From the NCBI GenBank assembly GCA_039192515.1, contig JBCCXA010000009.1, positions 64,925 through 105,706 on the forward strand: DNA of 40,782 bases. Direction: 5' to 3'. Below are positions 26,747-34,426 of the stretch, piece by piece. Made by a program: the position numbers and the translations under genes. The notes beneath the pieces are model-generated. The model was given only the letters and a program-made list of their open reading frames with translations, was not told where the DNA came from and did not search any database. Source of the DNA: Verrucomicrobiota bacterium. Lineage in GTDB: Bacteria > Verrucomicrobiota > Verrucomicrobiia > Methylacidiphilales > JBCCWR01. Each line of letters begins with the position of its first letter. Position 1 is the first letter of the stretch.

Positions 26747-27469
26747 GTGGACTACTTATTAGAACATGTTAGCCATCGTCCATGGCCCTTGCCTCACAAA
26801 TCTTGGAGGTGGAAGCAAAAATGGAAGGATCTGCTTTTTGTTCATTGGGAGGTTGATAAGGATTGGTTAAGAAGCAAAATTCCTCCAAAGCTCGAACTCG
26901 ATCTTTTCAATGATAAAGCATGGATAGGCATTGTTCCATTTTCTATGTATGGGGTGACCTTGAAAGGCTTTCCTGCTCCAAAATTCATGTGCAATTTTCC
27001 AGAGATCAATATCCGAACATATGTCAGACATCGAGATAAAAGTGGAATTTGGTTTTTTAGCTTGGATGTGCCTAATCCTATTGCTGTTTGGGCTGCTCGA
27101 ACATTCTTTTACCTTCCTTACTATCTTGCCAAGATGCAGGCTACTGATAATTCAGAAAATATTCATTATTTCCACCAGCGCAATGATAAGGTTTTTAACG
27201 CTTATTATAAGTCAGATAGACATTTAAATGTTGCTGCTGATTCCTTTGAGCATTGGGCAACAGAGAGGTATTGTCTTTATACGACAACGGCGAAAGGAGA
27301 TTTAATTATAGGTCAAATACATCACCAAAAGTGGCCACTCAGGGAAGCAAAATTAGAGATCTTGCAGAATACTCTTTTAGATCGGATTCCAGTAGGTGGA
27401 ATGCATTCCAGTATCTTATTTTCCAAATCGATAGATGTGATTATTTTCCCGATTGAGAAAGTTGAATAA
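26747..27469 (+). CDS. DUF2071 (YqjF-like) protein
   Basis: A 240-residue protein of the DUF2071/YqjF-like family, recognised by the early segment LLFVHWEVDKDWLRSKIPPKLELDLFNDKAWIG, then VPFSM and FPEINIRTYVRH(R)DK, and by its length. The biochemical role is unknown; the fold is thought to resemble acetoacetate decarboxylase-like barrels. In many bacteria such genes sit near photolyases, as here. The start is a GTG at 26747; no nearby in-frame ATG keeps the conserved N-terminus, and no strong ribosome binding site is seen. It stands alone, with the Fe-S photolyase divergent and Dps downstream after 514 bp. Confidence 0.82.
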   Translation: MDYLLEHVSHRPWPLPHKSWRWKQKWKDLLFVHWEVDKDWLRSKIPPKLELDLFNDKAWIGIVPFSMYGVTLKGFPAPKFMCNFPEINIRTYVRHRDKSGIWFFSLDVPNPIAVWAARTFFYLPYYLAKMQATDNSENIHYFHQRNDKVFNAYYKSDRHLNVAADSFEHWATERYCLYTTTAKGDLIIGQIHHQKWPLREAKLEILQNTLLDRIPVGGMHSSILFSKSIDVIIFPIEKVE

Positions 27470-27983
27470 ATCAGCTTCGATATTGACGGATTTTGGAATG
27501 GTTATCCCAATAACTCTCAAATGTAGTTAAGTCTTTCTAAAGCAAAAAATTATTGGGTGATTCCATCACTCTTAGCAACTAGCTATTTGCATTTTAAGTG
27601 GAAGAGAGAAAGTGATTAAGATTATTATATAGACAACAAAGGAACCGCCTAAACAGATAGGGAGAAAATGCTCAATCTTACACATACTGTGCGCATGCAA
27701 CGCTTTCGAATGTGTAATTGAAATGAACTCTTACTATGCGCTATCCGGGTTTACATGAAAATCCATTAAAGAATCATCTGTCCCTTAATGAACTCTTTGT
27801 GGTTTCGTCTATACTATATCTATGCACAATAAAGAATTTTTGTTTGATACCTATTTAGTCTGACTTATTGTATCGACCTTAATGGAAAACTTAAAAAGTG
27901 ATGATTTTAAAGAGAATTGCTATTATCTCGGTGCTTTAGACTTGAGCATCTAGCAAGACTAGTATTTAGAAATTATAGTTTAT
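27470..27983. other. 514-bp intergenic region, no gene seen
   Basis: Separates the DUF2071 and dps genes. I see no reading frame of note, no clear hairpin terminator and no copy of the dispersed element. A weak sigma-70-like pair, TTGATA (27844) and TTGTAT 18 bp later, might drive dps, but it lies over 100 bp upstream. Confidence 0.45.
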
Positions 27984-28424
27984 ATGAGCAAACCTATAGT
28001 AGAAGCATTAAGATTAGTTGTAGCGGACACCTATGCATTGATCGGGCAGACTCACCTTTGTCATTGGAACGTGAGAGGTACGTCTTTTTTCTCTCTGCAC
28101 ACAGCATTTGAAGAGCAGTACAATGAACTTTTTGTGGCCGTCGATGAAATCGCTGAAAGAATTCGTGCCAAAGGTGCTCTCGCTCCGGGTGGATTAGCAA
28201 ATCTTGCTAAGATGGCTGAAATAACCGAAATCTCAGAAAATGCATCAGCTCAGGATATGGTGCGTCATCTTGTAAAATGCAATGATAAGTTGCTTAATGA
28301 TCTGAAGGATGCAAGAGATAAAGCAGGAATGGCTAACGATTCGGAAACTGAAGACTTAATGATAGCGCGTATTCAGATTCATGAAAAGACCATCTGGATG
28401 CTCAAGAGCTTTCTCGAGACCTAA
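27984..28424 (+). CDS. dps: Dps-family ferritin-like DNA-protection protein
   Basis: The 146-residue product is a typical Dps length. Ferroxidase-site residues shared between subunits are present: H27 in CHWNVRG, H39 in SLHTAFEEQYNEL, and D54 and E58 in DEIAERIRAKG. Dps forms a 12-subunit cage that oxidises and stores iron using peroxide, and often coats DNA during starvation or oxidative stress. There is no long Lys-rich N-terminal tail, so direct DNA binding is less certain. It lies between the photolyase cluster and the rhodopsin operon, in keeping with protection from light-driven oxidative damage. A strong terminator follows 200 bp downstream. Confidence 0.93.
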   Translation: MSKPIVEALRLVVADTYALIGQTHLCHWNVRGTSFFSLHTAFEEQYNELFVAVDEIAERIRAKGALAPGGLANLAKMAEITEISENASAQDMVRHLVKCNDKLLNDLKDARDKAGMANDSETEDLMIARIQIHEKTIWMLKSFLET

Positions 28425-28625
28425 ACTTTCATAGACTTGATAAAATACTTCAGTTTTAACATAGTATGAGAGTGATGAAGGTTAGCTTAAGTTATTATGT
28501 TTTAAGCCTTTAGAAAGATTTATACTTTGAGAAAGTAAAGTCGCAAAAATAATAGGATTCCCTTTTTGTAGAGGATTTAATGGTTTTGAATAAAGATAGT
28601 CCTCCCATAGTTTTTTGATAAATCG

Positions 28626-28660
28626 AAAAAGCCGACAAATGTTATATCTGCCGGCTTTTT
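28626..28660. terminator. Bidirectional intrinsic terminator between dps and rhodopsin
   Basis: A 9-bp perfect stem AAAAAGCCG / CGGCTTTTT with a 17-nt loop. The A-run on one side and T-run on the other let it work in both directions: for dps from the left and for the rhodopsin operon from the right (its stop is at 28725). The rest of the 300-bp spacer 28425-28724 has no gene. Confidence 0.85.
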
Positions 28661-28724
28661 ATTTGAGTCAAGGATAAAATCTAGTCACTTAAAATAATAT
28701 ATCTCAATAAGTGGTTCCTATTAC

Positions 28725-29501
28725 TTAATTCGAGGTGCTTTGAGATTCTTCAAGACTTCGTAGTCTAGCTATATTGAAAATAATAAGCCCATAACCACAT
28801 TTAGCTGCAATATCTGCAATGCAATAGCCAACTTGCAAAAATACCTCAGCGCTTGCTCCTTCTAGTCCATAGAACGGGGCCATATATGCGATCGGGTAAA
28901 ATCCCCAGCTAAATAAAGTCAACAGTCCAGCATTTCTGAGTAAAACAGAGATCTCTTTTGTTGAGTTTTCCATTGAAGTCTTAAGATGTTTAATCACAGT
29001 AATAAGAATATAGACAAACGGAATGGTACTTAATAATCCCCACAACCCGCGGTTGGAAATTAGTTCCGTGCTTTCTCGATCTATTTCTCCTGGATATCCC
29101 AATGCTATCATAAGAAAAGAAGCTGTTCCTAATTTGACGATAAGAGATTTAGTTAGGGCACTGGATAAGCCTAAAACTAATACCAATTCTACCATGAGAA
29201 GTGGAACTGTTAGTAGCCAATCCACATAACGATAGGCATCGTTAAATAACAGGCCGCTTGATACAAATGTGTTAGTTGTAGTATTCATATCGAAAGCTTT
29301 TTCCCAGCTCTCAAAAATTCTAAAATAATGATAGCCTGCAATAAATACAACTAGGGCTGAGGCAACAACGGAGCCCTGGTATTTTGATGAAATTTTGTTT
29401 TTTGCTAAAACAAAGAAAACAAAGCATGCAAACATACATGCTATGGTTAATGACATTGCGTTATAAACTAATTGGTACTCACCAATTGATAATTCTTGCA
29501 T
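28725..29501 (-). CDS. Xanthorhodopsin-type light-driven proton pump
   Basis: The 258-residue, seven-helix opsin is close to Salinibacter xanthorhodopsin, including the N-terminus QELSIGEYQLVYN. Helix C reads RYVDWLLTVPLLMVE: proton acceptor D94, T98, proton donor E105, so the DTE motif of outward proton pumps. L102 at the spectral-tuning site predicts green absorption. H58 (AGYHYFRI) pairs with the acceptor Asp. The Schiff-base Lys is K234, with D230 (ADIAAK) four residues before it. G155 in RGLWGLLSTIPF matches Gly156 of xanthorhodopsin, the small residue that leaves room for a carotenoid antenna. It is the last gene of a minus-strand operon after the cyclase and Blh, 90 bp downstream of blh, with its own strong Shine-Dalgarno site. 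It would make proton-motive force from light in the inner membrane. Confidence 0.96.
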   Translation of the reverse strand: MQELSIGEYQLVYNAMSLTIACMFACFVFFVLAKNKISSKYQGSVVASALVVFIAGYHYFRIFESWEKAFDMNTTTNTFVSSGLLFNDAYRYVDWLLTVPLLMVELVLVLGLSSALTKSLIVKLGTASFLMIALGYPGEIDRESTELISNRGLWGLLSTIPFVYILITVIKHLKTSMENSTKEISVLLRNAGLLTLFSWGFYPIAYMAPFYGLEGASAEVFLQVGYCIADIAAKCGYGLIIFNIARLRSLEESQSTSN

Positions 29502-29506
29502 ATAAT

Positions 29507-29512
29507 CTCCTT
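29507..29512 (-). promoter_or_regulatory. Strong Shine-Dalgarno site of the rhodopsin gene
   Basis: The minus strand reads AAAGGAGATTATATG, placing AAGGAG five bases before the start codon. Most other genes in the window lack such a motif, which suggests that high-level translation of the opsin is selected. Confidence 0.75.
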
Positions 29513-29529
29513 TAGATTTGTTTTATTAG

Positions 29530-29548
29530 TTGAATAGTTATTATTCAA
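29530..29548 (-). promoter_or_regulatory. Inverted repeat between blh and rhodopsin
   Basis: A 7-bp inverted repeat TTGAATA / TATTCAA with a 5-nt loop lies in the 90-bp gap between blh and the opsin gene. It may be an RNA processing or stabilising hairpin that lets opsin be made in excess of the enzymes, or an operator for a separate opsin promoter. AT-rich, so chance is possible. Confidence 0.3.
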
Positions 29549-29591
29549 TTACTGACGCTACAACAATTTTTTGATTGTGTAAAATTTAGTA

Positions 29592-30494
29592 TTAAGATTT
29601 TTTGATTTTGTCTATTAACGAATAAATAATTGTGTGTGGCCATGTTAAAGACCATAAGATGATTAAATAAGATCCAATCAAAGAGTATATATCAATTGAA
29701 GATAAATTTCTGAATAGAGCAAAAGCTACTACAAATATTATGCCTGCCAGAGTAAAAGGTAGAGATGCTTTGTAAAAATTAAACCAGTTAACTTTTAATA
29801 CTGAATTCTTCTCAATAACAAAATTTCCGCCCAGTTTCATACAAGTTAAATTGATGTGTCTACGTGAGTGCCAAAAGGAAAAATACAATCCAATGGAAAC
29901 AAGAGGCGGCAGGAATATTAATAGGCAAATAAGAGCTATGTCCTCAGATATAATTTTTAGCTTTCTTTGCTTGATTGCAGTTTGATTCTTTCGAAGTAAT
30001 GTCCAATGTATTATTCCGGTTAATAGCAATAAAAGCCCTACTGATACTTTGACATAATGGGAATTAATCCAATCTGTTGCTATACCTGAATAGTTAGGCT
30101 CTATAAAGCTAATGGCTTCGTTCAGTGCTCTGCTATATTCCTTGGCATTAAATATCAGAGGAGTTAACATAGGAATAGCACCTCTCCAAAGACCAAAAAT
30201 GAACGAAAGTTTAGTGCCTCTATGTTTTTCGTAATAAAGATCAGCTTGTCCCCAATGGTACCAGGTCAAAAAAATTAATCCCCATGCTGCGACCCAAGGG
30301 CTAATAAACCAAACTGAAAGAAAGAATAAAGCTACGAATATATAGGCAAATACGAATAGAGTTAATCTCCTAACAGACATTGTTTTTTTAATAATAGCAA
30401 AATAAAGGTAGTGATCGATTGCACCGTGCGGCATTCCTAGGACCAAGAGTGTAGCGAGAAAGATGGCAGCTGATACTATTTGAAAATCAAACAT
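29592..30494 (-). CDS. blh: Brp/Blh beta-carotene 15,15'-dioxygenase
   Basis: A 300-residue polytopic membrane protein of the Brp/Blh family, which cuts beta-carotene in the middle to give two retinals. The conserved His motifs are present: GMPHGAIDH (H23, H28), WYHWGQAD (H80), FWHSRRH (H209, H213) and WPHT (H287). The start ATG lies inside the end of the cyclase gene (19-nt overlap), so the two are translationally coupled. The opsin gene follows 90 bp downstream. The set supplies chromophore for the rhodopsin. No other function is likely. Confidence 0.95.
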   Translation of the reverse strand: MFDFQIVSAAIFLATLLVLGMPHGAIDHYLYFAIIKKTMSVRRLTLFVFAYIFVALFFLSVWFISPWVAAWGLIFLTWYHWGQADLYYEKHRGTKLSFIFGLWRGAIPMLTPLIFNAKEYSRALNEAISFIEPNYSGIATDWINSHYVKVSVGLLLLLTGIIHWTLLRKNQTAIKQRKLKIISEDIALICLLIFLPPLVSIGLYFSFWHSRRHINLTCMKLGGNFVIEKNSVLKVNWFNFYKASLPFTLAGIIFVVAFALFRNLSSIDIYSLIGSYLIILWSLTWPHTIIYSLIDKIKKS

Positions 30495-31300
30495 GATTGA
30501 ATGAGGGAGTTATCATTCTTCCTATGACGTAATTTCCAACGAGTGCTTGCTTGATAGAATAGTATTAGGCCTTGGACCACAAGTAGATTAGTTATAAGGA
30601 AGAACAGTCCTTCTTCAAAGGGCAGGGACAGTATTTTCCATCCTGTGCTGGTCTCGGGACGTATGTGCCAGATTTGCCAGTCGATTGCAATCATATCCAC
30701 TAAACAAAGATAAACAGTAGGGACAATCAGAGCTGGCAAAAGAATTCTTTTCATTTTCCAAATTAACTCACCACCATACCAGCATTGAAAGGCCAGAACG
30801 GGACAAGCCCAGACTAGGATTAATCCTAAGTAATTGAATTGATCAGGCATATAAAAATAAAGGATGACTCCAATGATACTTAAAAAAAGAAAGAGTATCA
30901 TACCATTTTTTGAAATACGGTTTCCTCTATTCAGCTCCTTAGTGAGAGGCTCTAAACTGACCCTATTTTGACTCACGAAGTATTGCAGAAATAGTCCTGT
31001 TGCGATTGGTTGTAAGAACATAAACATATACTCCTCTATAGGTACAAAGCCAATAATCATTGAATCGATGACTCTCTCATCACCGTATCCCCAGACATTC
31101 GATGCAACCAGGTAGTTGTCCCAGGGGCTTGTGTAAAGTAAAGCTATAAAAGATAGAGTAATCATTCCTGATTTAATTAGGGGTATATTTGGCTTTTTTT
31201 CAAGACGGCATAGAAAGTAGGCTGCTAGGATTAAAGGTAAAATAAAAACAAGCAGGAAAGTTAAATATGTCACTACTCCTAGTATTACTCCAAACAACAA
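30476..31300 (-). CDS. Heterodimer-type lycopene beta-cyclase, fused CrtYc-CrtYd form
   Basis: The 274-residue membrane protein has about seven hydrophobic helices. It contains two related halves, as in fused CrtYcd-type cyclases found in archaea, some bacteria and fungal CrtYB. Half one has PWDN (59-62) and PIEEYMFM (87-94); half two has VDMIAIDWQIW (201-211) and PFEEGLFF (227-234). The PxEE motifs are the family's catalytic acids. It cyclises both ends of lycopene to give beta-carotene. It is first in the operon cyclase-blh-opsin. The start is uncertain: the frame begins just after a stop, and only TTG codons (31300 or 31303) are available near the first helix; no clear ribosome binding site is seen. 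Lycopene-making genes are not in the window. Confidence 0.9.
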   Translation of the reverse strand: MLFGVILGVVTYLTFLLVFILPLILAAYFLCRLEKKPNIPLIKSGMITLSFIALLYTSPWDNYLVASNVWGYGDERVIDSMIIGFVPIEEYMFMFLQPIATGLFLQYFVSQNRVSLEPLTKELNRGNRISKNGMILFLFLSIIGVILYFYMPDQFNYLGLILVWACPVLAFQCWYGGELIWKMKRILLPALIVPTVYLCLVDMIAIDWQIWHIRPETSTGWKILSLPFEEGLFFLITNLLVVQGLILFYQASTRWKLRHRKNDNSLIQSCLIFK

Positions 31301-31455
31301 TTGAGCAATAGCGGATCTTCATATTATTATTTCTTTTAATTACTGAGATGTGAATTCTTTGTTTCTAAGACTAGAGAGTCGTTATAGAGATAAATTTAGC
31401 TAACATGATTAGCAGAACTGCTTAATGTTATTATCTAGTTCAACTACACAATTTA

Positions 31456-31630
31456 ATTAAACTCCAATGATACCAGAGAGAGTGAAAGATCAGTTCAGGA
31501 TCTTTGCCTCAAGAAACATACAGTCTCCTAGAGGCATCACCTTAGTGATACATCTTCACTGACTCTCTTTTCCTTGTGGCTCAACCTTTTACTTATCTCG
31601 TTCAAGGCTTATGATACAATCGGGGTTAAT
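31456..31630 (+). repeat. MITE-like intergenic element, copy 6 (short form)
   Basis: About 175 bp, similar to copy 1 along most of its length: CTCAAGAAACATACAGTCTC, CTAGAGGCATCACC, TGACTCTCTTTTCCTTGTGG and CTTATCTCGTTCAAGG. The ends (ATTAAACTCCAATGATACC; TGATACAATCGGGGTTAAT) are inverted but more diverged. TAA flanks both ends and might be a target duplication. It lies in the spacer between the cyclase (minus) and sigma-factor (plus) genes. Confidence 0.7.
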
Positions 31631-32213
31631 AAGTAAACTTTGAGATTTATAAAAGTACGTTCAGCAAGATATGAGGAATGTCTCCTGGATCCTTGAAGTG
31701 ATGATTCCCCTTCTAATCCGCCAGAATCACGGGAAAATCAAATCAAATACAGAAAGCAAGCGCCTAGTGAAAAATACAAGAGTGTTTCCGGTGAAGCCAG
31801 GGCTAAAAATAGGCCAATGCTATTTAGAAAAGTTAAGTAGTATCATATAAAAATTTCAAAGGGTTATTTTATTTAATGTGAGGTTTTCAGTCTAAACAAG
31901 ATGCAGAGTTTTTATGAACAAAATTATCTAAATGTTGAGGCTTGATTTGCGTCTCTAAACTCTCGTTTTGTTAAAGAGGTTTTTTGTCTTTATCACTTAG
32001 TAGTCAGTATGTCATTTTCAAATCATTAGATCGCCAGAAAGCTAATCCAGATAGAGGCAGATCTGAATTGGCTATTGCTAAAACGATAGGCATACTAGTT
32101 AAAAGAGCTGGTAGATACTCTATTAGCATTTGTTATTATTTAGAATTTGTGGATTCATCATTTGCGAAAGTTTCAATAAGAATTACTATCTACACGTAGA
32201 AAGAGAATAAACT
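31631..32213. other. 583-bp region upstream of the sigma factor, no gene seen
   Basis: AT-rich spacer with no convincing coding sequence. A 71-codon open frame at 31984-32199 has no ribosome binding site and no familiar features. A weak hairpin (ACTCTC/GAGGTT, around 31957-31982) is followed by TTTTTT and might be a terminator or attenuator before the sigma-factor gene. Confidence 0.4.
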
Positions 32214-33056
32214 ATGCTATCCGATGAAAAACAAGGCGCCCTGGCCACTTATTTGAATGAAATTAGTTCACTGCCGCTTCTTACACACGAGCAAGTGGTG
32301 CGTTTGAGTCAACAGATTCAAAAAGGAGATGAAAAAGCCCGAGAAACGTTGATTCAAGGAAATCTGAGGTTGGTTGTTACAATAGCTAATGAATATTCGA
32401 ACTTAGGCTTGCCAGTTCTCGACCTTATATCAGAGGGTAACATAGGTCTTATGAAAGCTGCAGATCGTTATGATCCATCTGTTGGCGCAAAATTTAGCAC
32501 ATATGCTGCATGGTGGATCAAGCAGGGAATTAAAAGGGCTCTATCTAACCACAGCAAAACAATACGACTACCGGTTCATATTGTGGACAAACTTGCAAAG
32601 ATGAGGCGTCTATCGATTGCGTTGACTGAAGAACTTGGAAGAGAGCCAACGGAGGAAGAAATAGGCAAAAAGCTTGAAATAAGCATCAAAAAGGTAAACC
32701 AGCTTAAAAAAGTTAGTCTTAGCACTGTCTCTTTGAACGCGGTGATAGGGCCTGAAAATACAAATGAACTTGGGGAGATTATACCTGATGAGAACGCTAT
32801 GGACCCATCAACTTCGCTTACCCAAGAGACCATGAGGCAAATTGCAGATAGTGTCTGGGATGAATTAAATGATAGAGAGAAAACAATTATATCACTTCGA
32901 TTCCCCCAAGATGGTGAGAGGGAGATGACGCTGGAAAAAATTGGTGAAAGGTTGTCCATTACACGTGAGCGTGTTAGGCAACTACAGAATCAGGCATTGC
33001 TCAAACTACGTCAGGCTATCGAAAGAAAGGATGTTTCAATGGAGCCTGCTTTCTAA
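32214..33056 (+). CDS. Sigma-70-family RNA polymerase sigma factor (group 2-like)
   Basis: A 280-residue sigma factor with region 1.2 (ATYLNEISSLPLLTHEQ), region 2 (ARETLIQGNLRLVVTIANEYSN; DLISEGNIGLMKAADRYDP; FSTYAAWWIKQGIKRAL), region 3 (LTEELGREPTEEEIGKKL) and region 4 with its helix-turn-helix (LEKIGERLSITRERVRQLQ). It lacks region 1.1 and is short for a housekeeping RpoD (usually over 350 residues), so it is probably an alternative, RpoS- or cyanobacterial-group-2-like factor. It is divergent from the rhodopsin operon, about 900 bp away. Control of the light genes is plausible but not shown by the sequence. The start ATG has an AGAAAGAGAA purine stretch upstream as a weak ribosome site. 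Confidence 0.9.
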   Translation: MLSDEKQGALATYLNEISSLPLLTHEQVVRLSQQIQKGDEKARETLIQGNLRLVVTIANEYSNLGLPVLDLISEGNIGLMKAADRYDPSVGAKFSTYAAWWIKQGIKRALSNHSKTIRLPVHIVDKLAKMRRLSIALTEELGREPTEEEIGKKLEISIKKVNQLKKVSLSTVSLNAVIGPENTNELGEIIPDENAMDPSTSLTQETMRQIADSVWDELNDREKTIISLRFPQDGEREMTLEKIGERLSITRERVRQLQNQALLKLRQAIERKDVSMEPAF

Positions 33057-33179
33057 GATAATCGTAGAACTTGTTTTGGTAGGTAAAGGTCAAAGATCTT
33101 AAGAAATATACAAAATCATCTAAGCATTATTTTAGTGCGTAATTTTAAAACTATCCATCTCCTGGATCATACAATTGTT

Positions 33180-33470
33180 TTAGGATTTTAGCCGTTGGTC
33201 TAACAAATTCAGGCAGTCTTGAAGTTCTTCTCGTAGCTTCATTAATTCGTCTTCATTATGATTGTGAGTGAACAAGCTATTGCGAACAAGATCCTGTAAA
33301 TCTTTTGAGACTATTAAATTTCCATCAAACTCGACACCTAATTGGCCATTAGGATAGAAACCCAGGTCAATGTTTTGTCGCAAATGGATAAGAACACTGT
33401 AAGGGTATGTTTCAATTATTTTTGTAAATGAGGTGAGTAGTGATTCTTTTAATTCATCTGATGCAGTCAT
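33180..33470 (-). CDS. Hypothetical small protein, 96 residues
   Basis: I do not recognise this protein. It is a soluble, acidic product with a predicted amphipathic N-terminal helix (DELKESLLTSFTKIIETYP), a central strand-rich part (VLIHLRQNIDLGFYPNGQLGVEFDG) and a C-terminal heptad-like helix (EDELMKLREELQDCLNLLDQRL) that could form a coiled coil. It is flanked by the sigma factor (convergent) and the TetR efflux operon (divergent). A stem-loop lies 8 bp before its ATG. It could be a small regulatory or structural protein; no function is assigned. Confidence 0.55.
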   Translation of the reverse strand: MTASDELKESLLTSFTKIIETYPYSVLIHLRQNIDLGFYPNGQLGVEFDGNLIVSKDLQDLVRNSLFTHNHNEDELMKLREELQDCLNLLDQRLKS

Positions 33471-33478
33471 TAGAAATA

Positions 33479-33503
33479 TATGCTTATATTGTTTTTAAGC
33501 ATA
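33479..33503 (-). promoter_or_regulatory. Stem-loop just before the small hypothetical gene
   Basis: An 8-bp perfect inverted repeat TATGCTTA / TAAGCATA with a 9-nt loop lies 9-33 bp upstream of the start at 33470, on the side of the divergent efflux operon. It could be an operator or a leader hairpin covering the ribosome site. Confidence 0.35.
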
Positions 33504-33690
33504 AGTATAGCTTACAATTAGTTCCGTGATTATCAAAAAAATTTTTGCACTAATAGATCACAAATATTCTGGCGAAAAATAGGATAAGTAGGCTGTTCTC
33601 CTTTTACGTGCCCAAGATCACAAGCCGCACAATATAAACTAAAAATAAAAATTTGACCCCGAGTCATGTTATGCGATTTTCGAAGATAAT

Positions 33691-34419
33691 ATGAGTGTAA
33701 CCACTGCCAGGAAAGCCAGAGAAAGAGAAAAGCGGCAAACTCTCATCGTTGAAAAATCTGATGAACTATTAAAAGAACATGGCTACCATGGGTTTAATCT
33801 GGATAGGTTGGCGGAGCGTGTAGAATATTCCAAAGGGACCCTTTATCAACACTTTGAAAGCAAAGAAGACATCGTTTTAGCAGTAGTTATTGAGCATATC
33901 AAATATCGGGCTGAACTATTTAAAAAGGCCTCTGAGTTCCAAGGCCGGGCACGAGAACGGATGACAGGCGTAGGCATGGCTGACTCTATCCTGGTTAAGT
34001 TGGTGCCGCATTCCTTTGCGCTGAACCAATTTGTGCAAACACCCTCCGTCTGGGAAAGAACCTCCGATAAGATGCGTGATTTGGCAAAAGAGATGATGTG
34101 CAAAGTTGGAGAGCCTCCTCAAACCATTTTGAGGGATGCAGTTTCGAGTGGAGATCTTCCTAAAAATGTTGTTCCTCATTCTGTCATGGCAGGCCTCATT
34201 TGCCTGGCAAAGGGGACGCATCTGATGTCGCAGGCAGAGTTGGTTCCCTGTGGAGAACTTCAAAAAATCGCTCCCCAAGACTTGCCCAAGAATTATGATT
34301 ATTTTCTTGATGGAGTTGGTTGGGGTCCCTCATCAAAGGTTTGGGATTATACCGGAACCCGTCGCCGTTTGAGAGATGAAGTCTTTCATTCCGAGATGGC
34401 TAAGATAACTAAATTTTAG
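33691..34419 (+). CDS. TetR/AcrR-family repressor of the efflux operon
   Basis: A 242-residue TetR-family regulator. The N-terminal DNA-binding domain (about 10-60) shows the family helix-turn-helix: DELLKEHGYHGFNLDRLAE, then VEYSKGTLYQHFESKEDIV. The C-terminal ligand-binding part is poorly conserved, as usual, and runs longer than average (TetR proteins are mostly around 200 residues). It is first in a four-gene operon, 7 bp ahead of the adaptor gene. It most likely represses its own operon until a toxic pump substrate binds it. A clear palindromic operator was not found by eye in the 220-bp upstream region. Confidence 0.9.
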   Translation: MSVTTARKAREREKRQTLIVEKSDELLKEHGYHGFNLDRLAERVEYSKGTLYQHFESKEDIVLAVVIEHIKYRAELFKKASEFQGRARERMTGVGMADSILVKLVPHSFALNQFVQTPSVWERTSDKMRDLAKEMMCKVGEPPQTILRDAVSSGDLPKNVVPHSVMAGLICLAKGTHLMSQAELVPCGELQKIAPQDLPKNYDYFLDGVGWGPSSKVWDYTGTRRRLRDEVFHSEMAKITKF

Positions 34420-34426
34420 GATAAAA

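Noticed and set aside
27917..28111. A 64-codon frame overlapping dps
   Set aside because: It overlaps the well-supported dps start in another frame and has no features of its own.
31984..32199. A 71-codon open frame before the sigma factor
   Set aside because: No ATG start or ribosome site and no familiar protein features; probably chance in an AT-rich spacer.
33653..33690. TTGACC and GATAAT before the TetR gene as a promoter
   Set aside because: The spacing is 26 bp, too wide for a sigma-70 promoter, and the second hexamer touches the start codon.
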